From Acheta domesticus (lineage: Eukaryota; Arthropoda; Insecta; Orthoptera; Gryllidae), in the NCBI GenBank assembly GCA_031308135.1, contig JAHLJT010000631.1:193381685-193445684 (forward strand): DNA of 64,000 bases, written 5' to 3'. Shown in pieces: positions 45,651 to 59,064 of this stretch. The number at the start of each line of letters is the position of its first letter. The first letter of the stretch is position 1. The notes under the pieces were generated by a model. It was not told where the DNA came from, ran no database searches, and saw only the letters and a list, made by a program, of their open reading frames with translations. A program made the translations under genes and the position numbers.

Positions 45651-48270
45651 CTGCTGGGTTCTGCTATATGATTGGATCCATGCTGGTTCATTAGAATTGT
45701 ATTTATGTTTACTCTTCTCATTTACGAGATCAAGTGTGAAATGCAGTACCAATACAAGAGAATAATAAATATTATTTTCGAGCAAATAATCTGCCATAGA
45801 GACCGAAAAATCGACCATGATATATCTGGTCTCAGATGCCACAACATGATCACTGACATCATTATCCATGTGAACGAAATAACCATTAAACGTGAATATT
45901 AGTAATAATGTATTGAATTATGGAGTAAATTAATGAATAACATGAAATTCTTCAGCCACCACTGAATTTGTTGGAAATAACATTTATCTATCTACTATCC
46001 ATTTTTGGGTATCAATATTCATCTCGACTACTTTCGATTTCTAAGAACATTAAATTATGATCGCTTTATTTGGGTGTTAATAACTTCGACTGGTTTTTAT
46101 TGAATCATGTTTTCTCGACTCTTTTTTAGCATGTGTCAACTGCTTTGCATTTTAACATGATTCAGTTGCTTTGCTGAATATATGGACTTGAATATTTTCC
46201 CGATGTTGGAATGGTCTTTAATAACCCAACAGCTAAAAATACGTTCAATCATGTAAGTCAACAAGCTACTTAACATTCGAACCAAGGCTTGTGCCCTAAA
46301 TGTGGCTCCAACACCCTTTTCAGCGAATCCCAAACTCTAAGAAACTGAGCATGTACTACCTGTTTAGATGTTTTATCAGTTGCGAAGAATAAAAAGATTC
46401 ATGATGCATAAAACCTGTTATGTCAAAGTAAACTAGAACACTGAAATTATTCCGGAAAAAGGTACAAAGTCGGTATTGACTCGTCCATAAAATATTAATT
46501 TTAATTTAGTAAGATTTTGTTTCGCAAAAGAAAAGAGACCATAGTAAAATTGGATTTTGTAAAATAAGCTTTGAATGAAATGACAGTTTAGGCACTAAAA
46601 AATGTAATCAGGACTTACGAGACGAGAGACGGAAGCCACATTGCTAGTGAGCCACGACTTTTAGATTTATTCGCGGTACATACAAATTAATCTGCTAGCC
46701 ACAAATTGGAGTAATTTCTAGCGATGTGAATTGATGCATGTGGTTTGTTTTTTGCAGCAGTTGTTTCACTTTCCACATTTCATCTCTGCATGAAATTTCA
46801 TACTACGAACGTGACCGACAGTTTATTTGTGAAAATATTGACAGAATTGTCAGGGAATTCTGATTCCTTGCAGAAAACTCAGGTTTCTGCCATCAGAGAT
46901 TCATCATTTTATAAAAATTAATTTCCAATGAAATTAACGTTCCATTTCATTTCCTGGTAGGTTTTCGTTTTCAATTAAAATGTTTGATCGATTTTTTGGA
47001 GAAAAAATAACATAATTAAGATCAAACCTTAAAATTGATTCAATAATATATTCATTATTTAATCAGTAAGTGCGCTATTAGAAACTTCAACGAAAAAATT
47101 TGTTTTCATATCTAGAAAACTTCCTGTAATTTACAAGTTTATATGAGTTCGGGAATATATCTTGTTCTTACTGTTCTTCATTCCTAATAAATCTGAAAGT
47201 ATAACTATACAGTCTTGTGTTAACTTGGTGATTGGTGAAAAATGAAACGCTCTCAGTGGCAAAAGTGGCAAAATATTGCAGACCCGATATCAAATAGATT
47301 CCACATATTATATTCATTCATTTACTAAGATCTTCATTACATTTTGTTGCGATATAAACCAAAATATCACTTTTGACTCCGAGTATTCTCTTGAAACGGA
47401 TGAATTGTTAACAGTTTTCTCCATGACTGAAAATATTACAGGTAGAGAGATTCGGAAGCTGAAGGACGTAGTCAACCAGAAGAAGGGTGATATTTAAAAT
47501 AATACACATTTGCTAGTCCTCATATACAAGTTCTTAAGAGGTTGTTTTGTGCAACTATAATAATAACAATAATAGTAATAATTACAATAATTGTGATTAT
47601 TATGTGAAAAGTGCTAAATATCAGTTGAAAATCTAAATGTTTGGAAAGCAGCAATTACTCTCAAATTTACTGAACCGGAAAGGTACTAATTCTCCAGCTT
47701 CCTTTTGTTTTCATTCTACAATGTACATGTAATAATCTAAATGACTGGTACAAAACTGCAATTTACCACACATATCAGCATTAGCCGAGAATTGGAGATT
47801 AACTCTTCATGCAGTCTCCCACTGCACGTTTTCTGACCAGCAGAAGAAAACGAAGAGAGTTCCTAGGAGAACACCGTTTTAGAAGAATAAAAATTGCAAA
47901 GGGTACAATATTTATCTATGAGACCAACATAATCTAAATAAATTAAAAAAATGTTCAGAAGACAGTTACACATTACATTCATGAGGAGAAATAATTCTCC
48001 GGATTATAGGATAGTTATTAAAGATTTGGATGACTTGGCCTATTGTATAAAAATTTGAATTTAGAAATATCAAAATACGACATTAATATTTTAAGCGTTA
48101 ATCGTTTTATATGCTTTGAAATTTCGTGGATTACAAATTTCATGAATGAAAATATACCATCGAGGCGCATCTAATGTTGAAGAAAAAGTGCTGTTTATTT
48201 TAATTCATGCATTTATTTCCAATATGTTCACACACACACAGACACACAAATAAGAAGTAGACTACATGAA
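45651..48270. other. Unassigned AT-rich DNA
   Basis: No gene was recognised. The 73-codon frame at 47276-47497 ends ENITGREIRKL, faintly like a piece of an AAA ATPase (ATAD3-type SGREIxKL), but without other motifs. A short (CA)n tract lies at about 48230-48248. Confidence 0.4.
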
Positions 48271-49570
48271 TTTCTGGTTTGCGTCATGGATGGACTATCT
48301 TAGCGCTGTGCGGTAGACCAAGCGCGCTATTCTCACCTCGGAGGAATGCGGCACTATTGACCCACAAAGTAGTATCCCGCACGCTGCGCCTCGCTGTCCC
48401 GCCCACACCATCGGCAACCGGCGCGCCGGCCCCTGAATCTAGGCACGTCCTCGCATGCTGTTCCATGCCACTCGAACCCGCAGGCTGCCGGCCCCGCTGC
48501 TGACTCGACCACGCCCCCGCCACGGGCCCTCCACCAACGACATCCCGCCTCTACCTCCGCCCGCCCCACCCTCCACCGTCTCCACAGTTGTCGACTTCGC
48601 AGGCACCTCCGCCTCCGTCTCCGTCTCCAGCCCCGCCTCCACCTCCGTTGCTGCCCCCACCACCTACCCCTTTTCAGGCACTTCATTCATCTCTCTCCAT
48701 CGCCATCACCATCCCCACCTCAATCGCTGCCACCGCCGTCATCAAAGTCACCTCCGTCACCGTTACCGTCCGCATCCGACACTTCTGCCAAGCACACGCC
48801 TGCACCAATGCCGCTCTCCCCCCACAGCCTCCACACTCGCCTCCGTCACCGCTACCATCCACCTGCGTCTCCGCAGTGGTTTCCGACATTGCTACTTTTA
48901 GTCTACAACACTTTTCCCACAGTCGCACACCTCCAACACCGGCTTCTCCGCAGTCACCTTCGTCGACGCCGCCGCTGCCGCTATCGTTCGCCTCCGCCAC
49001 TCCGCACTCTCTACACGTCTCCGCCGCCACCACCATCACCACCTCCACCGATACTGTAGCCACCATGACTCCATGCCAACATGAAGCCGGCTTCAGAGTC
49101 ACTGCCGTCATCGCTGCCACCTACCTCCCACACCTCTGCCATAAATGCATGGCTCCACTCGCCCCCACGTAATATCCACACTCCATTCCGCCATATCATC
49201 TCCACTTCCACGACCACTACCCGTCACTTCCGTTACCCCCAAACGTCTCCATCGCAACCATCACATCCGTCATTTCCTCCTCCATTTCCCCCATTCACAC
49301 CCCGTAGTTTTCGTAGTCGTCTCCGTTGCTGCTACCGTGCGCCAGGCAACCGACACGACTGGCCGGCGACATCGTCTCCGCCTCTCCGTCGCCTCTGGCA
49401 CCCGAACGCATACGTTTTTGGCGACCAGTCCGACAAGCAACTTCTGCGATCCATCTCCGCTTGTGTTGCTTTACAAAGGTGCTCGCTCATCTGTTTGCAG
49501 TGCCTTGTCATCCTGTGAAGCTCATCTTGCTTATCCACCCGGTTGACCGCCGTCCTACCTTGTATAATGC
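48271..49570. other. C-rich low-complexity, CpG-containing DNA
   Basis: CCTCCG, CCACCA and CATCAC words dominate the plus strand, the complementary bias to the G-rich blocks at 21, 27 and 41 kb. Overlapping frames (up to 194 codons, rich in Thr, Pro, Ser and His) lack domains. It may be an inverted relative of the GGTGGC-type arrays. Confidence 0.45.
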
Positions 49571-49900
49571 GTAAGCCTTTCAGAGAAGACTTGGCGTTAA
49601 GACACTGTTGTTCATAATGATCGTATTTTCATGCACAATGTCGACGCCCCGGGCACTGTACTACTTTCATTATTGTTGCTAGTTTTCATATTAAGCTCAG
49701 TTTCTCTCTCTCTCTCTCTCTGTCTTCTCAGTTATCTTCACTCCTTATCCACATCAATTATGAGGAAACAGACTCTAATTGTTCTAAATTTCCTTGCACA
49801 CATTATTAGTAATTATTAGCCTCACTCTACTGTCCTCTTTTGTGGTATGATCACACTTTCCATTGCACCACCCGCCTTTTTGTCTTGATGTCTGCTAGTC
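49571..49900. other. Unassigned DNA with a short (TC)n tract
   Basis: A (TC)9-type microsatellite lies at about 49705-49723. Nothing else was recognised. Confidence 0.5.
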
Positions 49901-50890
49901 ATAAACACAACTGGTTCCCGGCTTCCGTCCCATCCTCCTTTTATTCTCGTCTCCCATTTCTTCTGTCGCTTCTGGGGCTCGGCGTTCATCTCACGAGCCT
50001 CCACCCCGCCTGCAAGCAGCGCCTTCTTTTTCCAGCTCCCACCCCGTGTCCCTCGTCTCCGCCCCCGCACGACCTCGTTCCTCCCATCGGGGCTGGCGCA
50101 ACTTCCGTCCTCTTCGTTCACCCTCCTTCACCCGTAGACAAACGTCCCCGCCACCCCCACCGCCCTCGCCTCCGCGCCTTTCAGTTTCCCCGCCACCCCT
50201 GCCGTCCTTCACTTCTACCGCCCTCGACACCCCTCCGCCCTAACCCCTCCCGCTGTCTGACTCCCCCCCCCCAGTCGCTCCCACTACTCCCACCGCCCAC
50301 GCCGCCCTCGCCTTCCTTCAGTCTCCCCGCCACTCCCCGTTCCCACGGTCCCGCCGCCCCCGTCGCCCTGCCACCTCCACCACCCTCGCCACCCCGCCGC
50401 CTTCGCCGCCCCCACCACCTCAGCCACCCTTACTACCCCCATCGTCCACGCCTCCCCGCCGCCCCCCTAGCCTCCCCCGCAGTCCCTCCGCTCCCGCCGC
50501 GCTGCCACCCTCGCCGCCCCAGCCTGCCCTCCATTCCACTTTCCTCGCCACCCCCACCATCCCGGCCACCTCGACTACCCCCGCAGCCTCTACCACTTTT
50601 GCCCTCCCCCCGCCCGACCGGTTCGCCGTCCCCGCCGCCCTGCCTCCCCGCTTTCCCCGCCGTCCCCACAACCTCCGCTGCCTCCGTCACCACACCAACA
50701 CACACTGCCATCTACAGTACCTTCGCCTCTCTCGTCGTTCCCACCACCCCTTTCCACCATCCCCACCCACTCCACCCTCGCCGGCGCGCCGCTTTCACCG
50801 CTCTCGAAGCCCCCGGCGGCTCCGCACGAGCGATACAACGCGGCGCGACCGCAGGCCCAACCACCGTTGCCAACGACGATTTATGTTTGG
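49901..50890. other. C-rich low-complexity block
   Basis: Nearly 1 kb of CCCCGCC, CCACC and CCGCC words. The 351-codon plus-strand frame (49840-50895) is about half Pro, Ser and Arg with no ordered domain, and the opposite strand is also open in places. Both are expected from the base bias. Confidence 0.5.
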
Positions 50891-52500
50891 AGTAACAATA
50901 TTATACGTCGCTAACGTGGCAATCCATCTCGCAACGCGGCTATAGGCGCCGCCCGCTCCACGTCGCTTTCCTCCGCTCCCCCCCCCGCCTCAGACCCAGT
51001 GAACTGCGAGGGCGCGAGGCGGAAGAGATGGAGCTGGCTGGAGGTTCCCACGGTTGGAGGGAACGAGTGTATGTGGAGAAAGAACTCGGTTAGGAAGTGA
51101 CGGTGAAGTATACTGCAGTGGGAGAGAAGGAAGGGGGTGTCGATGTGAAAGGAGGCGGGTTGTTGAAAATGGAGACCATGAAGAAGATGGCAAACGATAA
51201 AATGTTTGGGATACTGCGGCTAAGGCGAATGGGAAAAAAGGGAGGTGACGATGATGGAGAAATTTACTGCGAAGAGAAGCGAGAATGCGGTAGAGAAAAT
51301 GGAGAATGCAGGGGTTGTAAAGGCAACTGAACTGAGGGGAGGAGGGAAGGGTTTAGGTGACGGTGTTCACCAAAGCCTCGTAGACTTAAGAGTTCAAGGC
51401 ATTTTATGACGGGCGACATTTGAGAAATGAAATACCCTTACTCGCTAAATATTTTCTCATTTGTTGTACATTTACAGGCCACAGGAGATGAATAGCGACA
51501 TAAACACAATTTTGTGCCTCAGATTTTATGACGACCACGCTTTTAGCCAATCACAGGCGATTTCTTTGTTCTTCTTGGTGTAGTTTATGATGGAGCATGA
51601 AAAACGGAGAGGCGGTGCAGAGTTGTTCTTCAATCTACTTTGACGGGCATGCGTTAATTTATCTGTCAGTTTTTCATTGCAAGAGAACTCAGTGAATTCG
51701 AACTAAAATTTCAAATAAAACCAATGCAGGTTGGGATTTAAATTACATTGAAGCTTTCAATTTCAAAACTCTGTTGCGAATAATTGAAATGGAACGTTTA
51801 TAACTCAATATCGTGCAAAAGCAATTTTCATCGTTTGAAAATTCTGAATATTTTTATACTGCTCTAAAAATCCTAAGCGATAAGTTCTAAGTGTAAAACT
51901 GTATTAATCTTTTTATTTCATCAAACAAACAGGATATATTTAAGAATGAAGCTGTGATCAGAAAAATTACGCGAAATCTAATATATTCCCACATTATCAG
52001 ACAAAATTAGAGAATTATATACCCATGAAAAATTGTAATTGAAAATGTTATTCTTACTAGTAACACTTCAGGAAACACAGCTTTTTTTTCGTTACTTCGT
52101 AAAATGATGTACACATGACTCACGGAGCTCTCTCGCAACAATTTATTGAAAACAGATCTTCTTGTGTTTCCTTGATCTTTATTTTTCTTTTAAGAAAAGG
52201 AAGGGCATCATAACATGATTATTTCGAAAGGCCTTTTTCGTTCTAGATCGTTAATGAGGATGAAAACAACTAAAAAAGGAAGGTGTGGCTCGCACGGATT
52301 ATGTAAAAATAGAAGCAGGAGTTCGAGTGAGAACGTTGAGATAAAGGAAGCACTTGGGACGGGGGTGAGGGAACCAAGAGGAACGAACACGACCCAGAAA
52401 GGACGAATACTTGCAGCGTCCCAAGGGATGAAAGAACTTAAGTGTCTACAGTAGGGACTATCAGAGAGGAGCTCTCGGGATTCTGTATTTACGTAATGAG
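50891..52500. other. Unassigned DNA
   Basis: G/A-rich to about 51350, then AT-rich. TTTTAGCCAATCACAGGCG at about 51543-51561 contains a CCAAT-type box, followed by TTTCTTTGTTCTTC. No exon or start site is seen near it. Confidence 0.4.
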
Positions 52501-53040
52501 AAGAAAGAAACTGTCAGGGTCGAATTGCAAATTCGGATTAAGCTCCGGGACACAAACAGCAGTGTCGCCGCCGCAATCGCAGCAGCCGAAGTCTCCGCGC
52601 AGCCGCGAAGGAAAACCTTCTGGCGAGATCGTCTGCGACGAGCTATTGACCTACTGCGGAAAAGCGCGAGTACAAGAAGGGAGAGGCAGGCAGGACGACG
52701 CGTCGAGAGAAGTGCTGTGTTTGGCGGGCGGGCAAAAGTCTGGAAGGAAGGAATTGACGGAAGGAAGAAGGAAGGAAATAAAAGAGAAAAGGAGGAAGGA
52801 AAATAACGAATGATAAAAGTAAGAAATGAGAAAAGGAAGAAAGAAAAAATAAATGGTGGAAAGGAGGGAGGATGAAAGGGAAGTAGGGTGGAAAGGAAGA
52901 AAGGGAAAAGTGGGAAAGGTGGGAGGTAGGGAAGGAGAAAGGGTGGAAGAGAATAAGGAAGGGAGGAAGGTAGCGAGAAAGGAATGGGGCAAGGCAGGGA
53001 GGCAGGAAGGGAAGAGAGAAGGATGGGAATAAAAAGAAAG
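52501..53040. repeat. GGAAGG purine tract with a small CpG-rich left part
   Basis: A CpG-rich start to about 52680 becomes a GGAAGGAAGG-type tract (about 52735-53035). Minus-strand frames of 132-224 codons are rich in Phe, Leu, Ser and Pro, as any translation of the complementary strand would be. Confidence 0.75.
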
Positions 53041-53340
53041 TGTGTGCACAAGCTGGCGCAGAATGCGGCAATAGCATCACTTAGGCGGAGCAGATGCGTC
53101 GGACGTGTCTTTAGGAACAAAAAGGGACTAAGCATTAGCGACTTTTATGATTGGTAACTGAGTGAAGGGTAAATTAGTAATGTGATGGTGTTCAAGGGTG
53201 AAAATAGAAACGGGGGAAAAGAGTTGCGGAAGACATTTTCTTGAAACTAAAAAGGCTAAGTGCGGGAGAGGTGCGTGGCAGATGTAATTCATTGGAAGTA
53301 ACAAGAGTGCAAAAAGAAAAGTTCGTTTCAAAGGGTATAG
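53041..53340. other. Unassigned DNA
   Basis: No feature was recognised. Confidence 0.5.
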
Positions 53341-53353
53341 GATGTGTGTGTGT

Positions 53354-53387
<34 letters not shown>

Positions 53388-53453
53388 AAGAGAGAGACTG
53401 TGTTTGTGTGTGAGAGAGAGAGACTTGTGTTTGTGTGTGTATGTATGTGTCGT

Positions 53454-53518
<65 letters not shown>
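53341..53518. repeat. Compound (GA)n-(GT)n microsatellite
   Basis: A GAGA tract at 53354-53398 and a second at 53412-53424 are followed by an uninterrupted (GT)n of about 28 units at 53457-53515. Confidence 0.95.
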
Positions 53519-53519
<1 letters not shown>

Positions 53520-53639
53520 AGATGGTGGAAGGTAAGCAGAGAGAACTCAACTTTCAGAGCAATGATATCTAAGAGAAAGTTAAGACAATGACCTCAGTAC
53601 AATTCTCGCAGTGAAATACTGTCGAGTGTCTTTTTAGTT
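53519..53639. other. Short unassigned spacer
   Basis: No feature was recognised. Confidence 0.5.
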
Positions 53640-54240
53640 TCTCGCTACGGAGTAGGGAGAATGTTATGTAAAGCTGCGCGAAAAAATGGCAAATTTTCTA
53701 CAGAAAAAAAACATTTATTGCAAGGTCGTAGTAGCGAAAATGTGGATAAATCAAGTTGCTAAATACAGAAAAAATCCTCAAGACGTGGTGTTGCCAGAAT
53801 ACATATTTTGTAGGCCCTTGACAGCGAAAAATAGAATGACGGCAAAACGTCTGATCATCTGTTTGTCTGTCTGACGGTCTGTGAACGACGCTAGCGGCTA
53901 AACCATTCAGCCGATTTTCTCCAAAATTAATATTCCTCAATCTATCTGGCTGTTTTCGCAGCCCTTTGAATTTCAAACCGATATTTTAATTTTTAGAGGT
54001 ACTTTACATTAAACCTCTGGGACGTTTCCAAAATTTTCAAAAAATGCCCCCATCGTTTTTTATTATTATTTGTTGTTGGATAGTGTAAAGGACGTTTAAT
54101 ATAGTAGAACAGGTGTAATGTTCGTTGAGAACCTTATTTTTTGAAAATTGCAAAAGTTCAACATTTTTTTGGGCGTCTTCCTACAACTACAATTATGAAG
54201 GTAGAAGTTTTTTACCCCGAATGAAATCAGTTCATTAAAG
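53640..54240 (-). repeat. Dispersed repeat family X, copy 4 (partial)
   Basis: On the minus strand this follows the 3' half of the 38-kb copy: a TGTAGTTGTAGGAAGACGCC block (about 54180), AACTTTTGCAATTTTC, GAGGAATATTAATTTTGG, GGTTTAGCCGCTAGCGTCG and CAGACCGTCAGACAGAC (about 53865-53880), ending near 53650. The 5' half is missing. Confidence 0.7.
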
Positions 54241-55235
54241 ATAGATTTTGAAATAATGTGTTGTAATTTTCTGACAATTTGAGTACTTTTCGCCGTTCTA
54301 AGAAGAAAGACGTTAGATTTCGAGTGTTTTTGTGAGCACAGTTCCGTTTCACGATCTATTTAGTACTTTTCCCTCTTACTTTTCTGTTCAGTCACTTTTC
54401 TTGTCTTACAATTAAATAATAACATTCGAATCTTACTTATATTTTATTATTATTTTTCAACGTTATTACTCTTCAGTACAACGTCTATTTTCACGATTAC
54501 TCGTAACTTGTAACTCAACAATAACACTATAATTTGTTAGTTCTCTACAGGGATCCTCAACTTCATATACAGTCCATCTTTTCACTGTAATTATCACCTA
54601 GTGATTTTTATTCTATCGATTTTGAAAGATGAGAGTTGCTTTCAACCTTTCAATCTGAGCGAAGTTTTAAAAAAATGTTAATCTTAAGTTTTTTAATTAT
54701 CTACACAATTACAGTCAAGTGGAAAAAAGTTATCACATGGCGCATAGCTGCATACTTCGTCAGTGTTTTTGAGATCATTTGTTGCACTTTCCTCTACATC
54801 ACCAATCAAAAATCTCTTCCCACATTTGTACATTTGCATTACTGCGCACAATAATCGCATATTTGCTGATTACTGTATTACTGAGGGCAAAATTGAATAC
54901 TTGTATCAATATTTCATTTAGTTTCACGTTTGTGAACTATTATGCTTCAAGACATGAACTCTTTTATTTATATGACAATACATTGAAAGATCTAAGTAAA
55001 AATCATCATAATGTTAAACTCGGTATCAAACATATCAACCCCTTATTAATAATCAATCTACGACTACCTAATGGTGGTGAATGCACCATCTACCATCCTG
55101 AAAAATCACAAAGCTGTTATTTTTATATATGCATTCAATCCGTGGTTTCATCCGTCGGAACTGCGGTCCCTGAAGTCTCACCCAGCGCATCTTCAGACTA
55201 TAAATAAGAATAAATCACTCCCATGCGTTTCATAC
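54241..55235. other. Unassigned AT-rich DNA
   Basis: Only chance frames (up to 142 codons at 54779-55207, no motif) were seen. Confidence 0.45.
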
Positions 55236-55475
55236 TTTTTCTCACATCGCCCCGCTTTCTTCCGCTGTCCTCATGCATCCCCGCACTCCCGCTCCGCCTT
55301 CAGTCCTCACCGACTGCGAACTCTGCTACGCTCGACCCCGTCCCCACCTACGCGTCCTCGCCTGGCCCGAACTCGCCCTGCCCGTAGTGAGGACGCGCGT
55401 CGCGCTTCGGTCTCTTTTTTCGCCCGTATCTCTTTTCGATTCCGGGTCGTTTGAGATAGTCGCGGTTTGTTCCAC
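55236..55475. other. Small CpG-rich patch
   Basis: C- and CpG-rich sequence in AT-rich surroundings. Function unknown. Confidence 0.3.
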
Positions 55476-56052
55476 CACCGTGCCATAAATTCACGGGGAA
55501 CGGTACCGCTGTGTGTAATACGTTATAGCATGTTGCGTGACTTATTCTTTGTTTTTAGTCTACCTTCTCGTTTGTGTGAAATATGTTTTTGAGGTCAACG
55601 TGTCTCCCTATCTGGGTCTGTTATCCTGGGACCTAATCAAACATAGGAAAATGTCGAACATTGGAAATACGTAATTTATTGAATTATACATCCGATTGGA
55701 AACACGACCGGTAATGTCATTTTACCTCAGATATACATATTCTCGTCACAAATATACCCAATTTTATTAACAAGTAATGGATTGAGAATATAAGTAATTA
55801 AGTATTAAAACTTTTGACAAAATTATTATATACAAATCATTTAAATCAAAGTATATTTGTAGCAACAGTACAATTAAAAAATACCTTTTCTGGAAAGAAA
55901 ATATTTCTGTAGGGAAGACAGTTACAAAGGCAAGAAAACCCAAAAGGATACTTGAAAGCGGGGGAAGGTTGCTGCAAATGACTTATTTGCTAGCAACGTG
56001 TATTCACGGAAAAGTAATTATCAAAATATAACCAAACTTTGACTTTTATTTC
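55476..56052. other. Unassigned AT-rich DNA
   Basis: No feature was recognised. Confidence 0.5.
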
Positions 56053-58317
56053 ATACTAGCTGAACTACCTGACGTTGCCCAAGCATTTATTCAGTAACTG
56101 TTTAGCCTGGAAGAGGAATTGCATTTATTCATGCCCTGCAGTTGGGTCTACTTCTCTCCCATTGTATATCTGCTCCGCGAAGCTAGCCTTATCCTATCTT
56201 GTCTGCCCCTATTTGGAAATTTCCGGTATGCCTCGATCACTTTCTTACTAAAGAAAGTTCACATTTTTCTTATTGGGAGTTTCAGCTCACAAACACTCCT
56301 CATTTTATAACTAAAAACAATAAACAAATCTAGACTATTACTACAAAATACTTGTAGACTCACATATTCTTTTTGTGGAGTTTTATGCCTCGCCCTCGAT
56401 GTCTCATTGGTTAGCGTGCTCGCTTTCCACAGCGCAACCCCAAGTTCGATTCCCGGCTGGGTAAATTAGAACTGTGCTCGTATCTTACAAATGTCTCATT
56501 ATCGATTGCTGTGTGATGAGAAAGGCAATCCTCAGGTTAAGAAGAGCGGTGTATACAGTAAAGGAATGTCCTCGTGCTAACCACTCAAATTCCTTACCCA
56601 CGGCCGAAAGGCCGTTACCACTGGTCAGATAAGGCCCGTAGCAGGCTGTCGAGGGAATTTTATACATTATGCCGATACTTCCAATAAATTGCCAAATTGT
56701 AAAACTAACAATTTTTTATATTCTTCATCTATCGTATTTATAAAGAAAGATTAAAAATGTATCACCTGCCAACCCTTGAAGGGACTTGAAGAGTTTTAAG
56801 CGGAGTATACGAAACATCCGAGAGTTGTCACATGGGTACGCCAGTTGATAGATCCGGACAAATAGATATAGATGTCGTAATGTATTTGATGAATCATAAT
56901 CATTAAAGTAAATGAAAATATCTATGCTGAAATGTAATTACCGGTTTCTATAATTATTTTGAAGACGACAAAAATATGTGAGTTTAAAGACCTATGTGCT
57001 AGCAACATGTAGTATAAAACTAATTTATTCAGGTAAATAAATTCATCATATCACCGCAACATAACAGCAATATTGATCCACTAACCTGTACATTATATAT
57101 ACAAAATAAATTGACAGTTTACTGAACCACATAACAAAACAATATTAGCTTCATTATTTAATTTGAAGTGCTAGATACTATGGAGTTTGAAATGTGAATA
57201 ATAGGGAACCAAGGAGCCTCAGAAGTTTGTTATTAGATAAGACATACATATTTTAGATAAATTAATTTTTGCCTGTTTTTTATAGAAAAATAGATTAATT
57301 AATTCATGGGAGCAACTGACACGCGAAACAACAGCACAAGTTAGTTTTAGTATGTAAAGGACCATTGCTTAATTACATACCACTGTATAGATCCCTGCCC
57401 ATATTGAAGAAAAACGTTCAACAAGGTTGACCAAAAAATACAAATATTTTCCATTTTACCAATTTGAACATGGGAAATGTGTAAATAGTCAAATCGAGAG
57501 TAATAACGAAAATATGCCCTGCTTCCTAGAGAATTAATCACATTTGCTTCCTTCTTTAGAGTATTGTTTTCAATGGTGCGTGTTCTTCAGCAAGTCGCTC
57601 TCGCCTCTGAGTAGCCGATTCAGAATTTTAATAGGCTGCCCATCTCTTAGCACTTGTATTCTGTTCTGACGACTGTAACTTCCGTTTCGGCGTTGTTTCA
57701 AACAATTTAATGTTCACAAATTTTTGTAAAAGAAGAGGTTGTTTAGAAAATATACGATACCTCTTATACGACATCTACATATTCTACATTGTACATTACT
57801 GTACATATTTGTACTTTTAACTCTCTCTAAATACTTTCAAATTCACATGTTTTCTTGCCACAATTTGTATCCATCACGAACTAAGGACAATGTACATTGA
57901 CGTTCTTTACTACTTTCAGCATGGCTTTCGTTCAAATGTTCCACCAACGTATAAAAATAACAAATCACCAACGTTCACTCACGGACTTTACGTAGCGTTA
58001 TTCAAACCCCAATGAATTTCATAATAATTCTAGACGTTGATGAAATCCTTAGATCTCAGACGTCATCCTCTGGTGGCGCACAGCTAAACTATTGACATTG
58101 ATCCACTATTAAATCTTTGATGTAAAGCCAGGCGAAAAGTGTCCGGAAAAGTATTTATTTTGTAAATAAATTAAGATTTATGGTTAAAAATCATAGCCTA
58201 TAGTACCAGACCTTTAAAGCAAGCTAGCACAAAGGTTTCATTGGTATTGGTTCAGTTGATTAAGAGATTATTGCGGTGTAAGCCAGCGTACTTTGGTCTT
58301 TATATATTAGTATAGAT
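56053..58317 (+). mobile_element. Decayed arthropod interspersed element, 2.26 kb, with characteristic ends
   Basis: The left end ATACTAGCTGAACTACCTG and the right part (AAAATCATAGCC, CAAAGGTTTCATTGGTATTG, GTTCAGTTGATTAAGAGATT, ending TATATATTAGTATAGAT) resemble the two ends of a repeat type common in arthropod genomes that starts CTAGCTGAC-like and ends TATTAGTATAGAT. The assignment is from memory of such sequences, not from a search. The interior is AT-rich and has no clear coding frame, so this is either a non-autonomous copy or a heavily deleted one. A tRNA-derived SINE-like unit lies inside at 56397-56665. Both ends could also belong to two separate insertions. Confidence 0.45.
56397..56665 (+). 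mobile_element. tRNA-derived SINE-like unit, family B
   Basis: The A box-like TGGTTAGCGTG (56408-56418) and B box-like AGTTCGATTCC (56443-56453) lie about 35 bp apart in the right order, in a sequence that reads like a tRNA from GATGTCTCATTGGTTAGCG to CCCGGCTGGG. The tRNA-like head is followed by an unrelated body with ATGAGAAAGGCAATCCTCAGG and GGCCGAAAGGCCGTTACC, a small hairpin. It differs from family A in head and body. The separation is short but within the range of polymerase III internal promoters. It may be a tRNA pseudogene instead. Confidence 0.6.
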
Positions 58318-58774
58318 GTGATTATTACTCTATTTCAGACATTTCATTTTAGAATGCAATATTTTAAAACACTCATTCCATGAGTGTAGCTTGAAAGAGT
58401 CTAGTGAAACTTATTTATTTGTATAAACAAATAAAATATTCTTACAAAATCATATAATTTAAATATGAATAAGAAATTATCTCACAATTTTTAAAATAAA
58501 GAAGCACACTATCAATAAAATCAGATTAGAAATGAATGAAGAAGAGTAATTCTGCCTTTAAAAAGACGTTGTTGATCTTGAAAGAAATTAGAGCCTATAA
58601 TGAAATAACTTATACTTAAAAATTCCCTAGAATGTTTACAATTATCTACACAAATGTGGAAATCGCAAACAAATATCTTTTAAATTTGACGATTACATTA
58701 TGTGTCGTCTAACAAATTAAAATTAAATGCATTCAGGCATGTTATTTTAATTTTTGCTGCAAACAAAAAACGCA
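58318..58774. other. Unassigned AT-rich DNA
   Basis: No feature was recognised. Confidence 0.5.
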
Positions 58775-59064
58775 TTCTCACTCCGTCATTTTATCATTGT
58801 TGTTTTCTTGAGCATTTAGTTTTGACCTCTATGATTTTCCTCTTTTCCTTAACAACCCTTTATACCCTGCCGTTCATTTCCAACCACACATGACGTTTTG
58901 GTCTCTTTTCTAAAGATTTTCCTTTTAATTTTCTGTCTACTCCCCACATCCATTCTTTATTTAGTATCTACGCCTATTTTCTGTTTATATAGTGACCGTC
59001 TTGATAGGTCATGGGACCATGGGTATGCCCTTAGAAGTATCGTGTTTATTGTTCCAGTCCTGAA
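58775..59064 (+). repeat. 290-bp direct repeat, copy A
   Basis: Aligns end to end with 60336-60625: 290 bp, 8 substitutions, no insertions or deletions (about 97% identity). It starts TTCTCACTCCGTCATTTT and ends TGTTCCAGTCCTGAA. The ends are not TG…CA, so a plain LTR pair is not supported. Confidence 0.95.

Noticed and set aside
47276..47497. ENITGREIRKL, faintly like ATAD3-type AAA ATPase
   Set aside because: Only a short stretch fits, with no Walker motifs or continuing similarity on either side.
49840..50895. 351-codon plus-strand frame, Pro/Ser-rich
   Set aside because: It lies in a C-rich low-complexity block, lacks ordered motifs, and equivalent openness is seen on the other strand.
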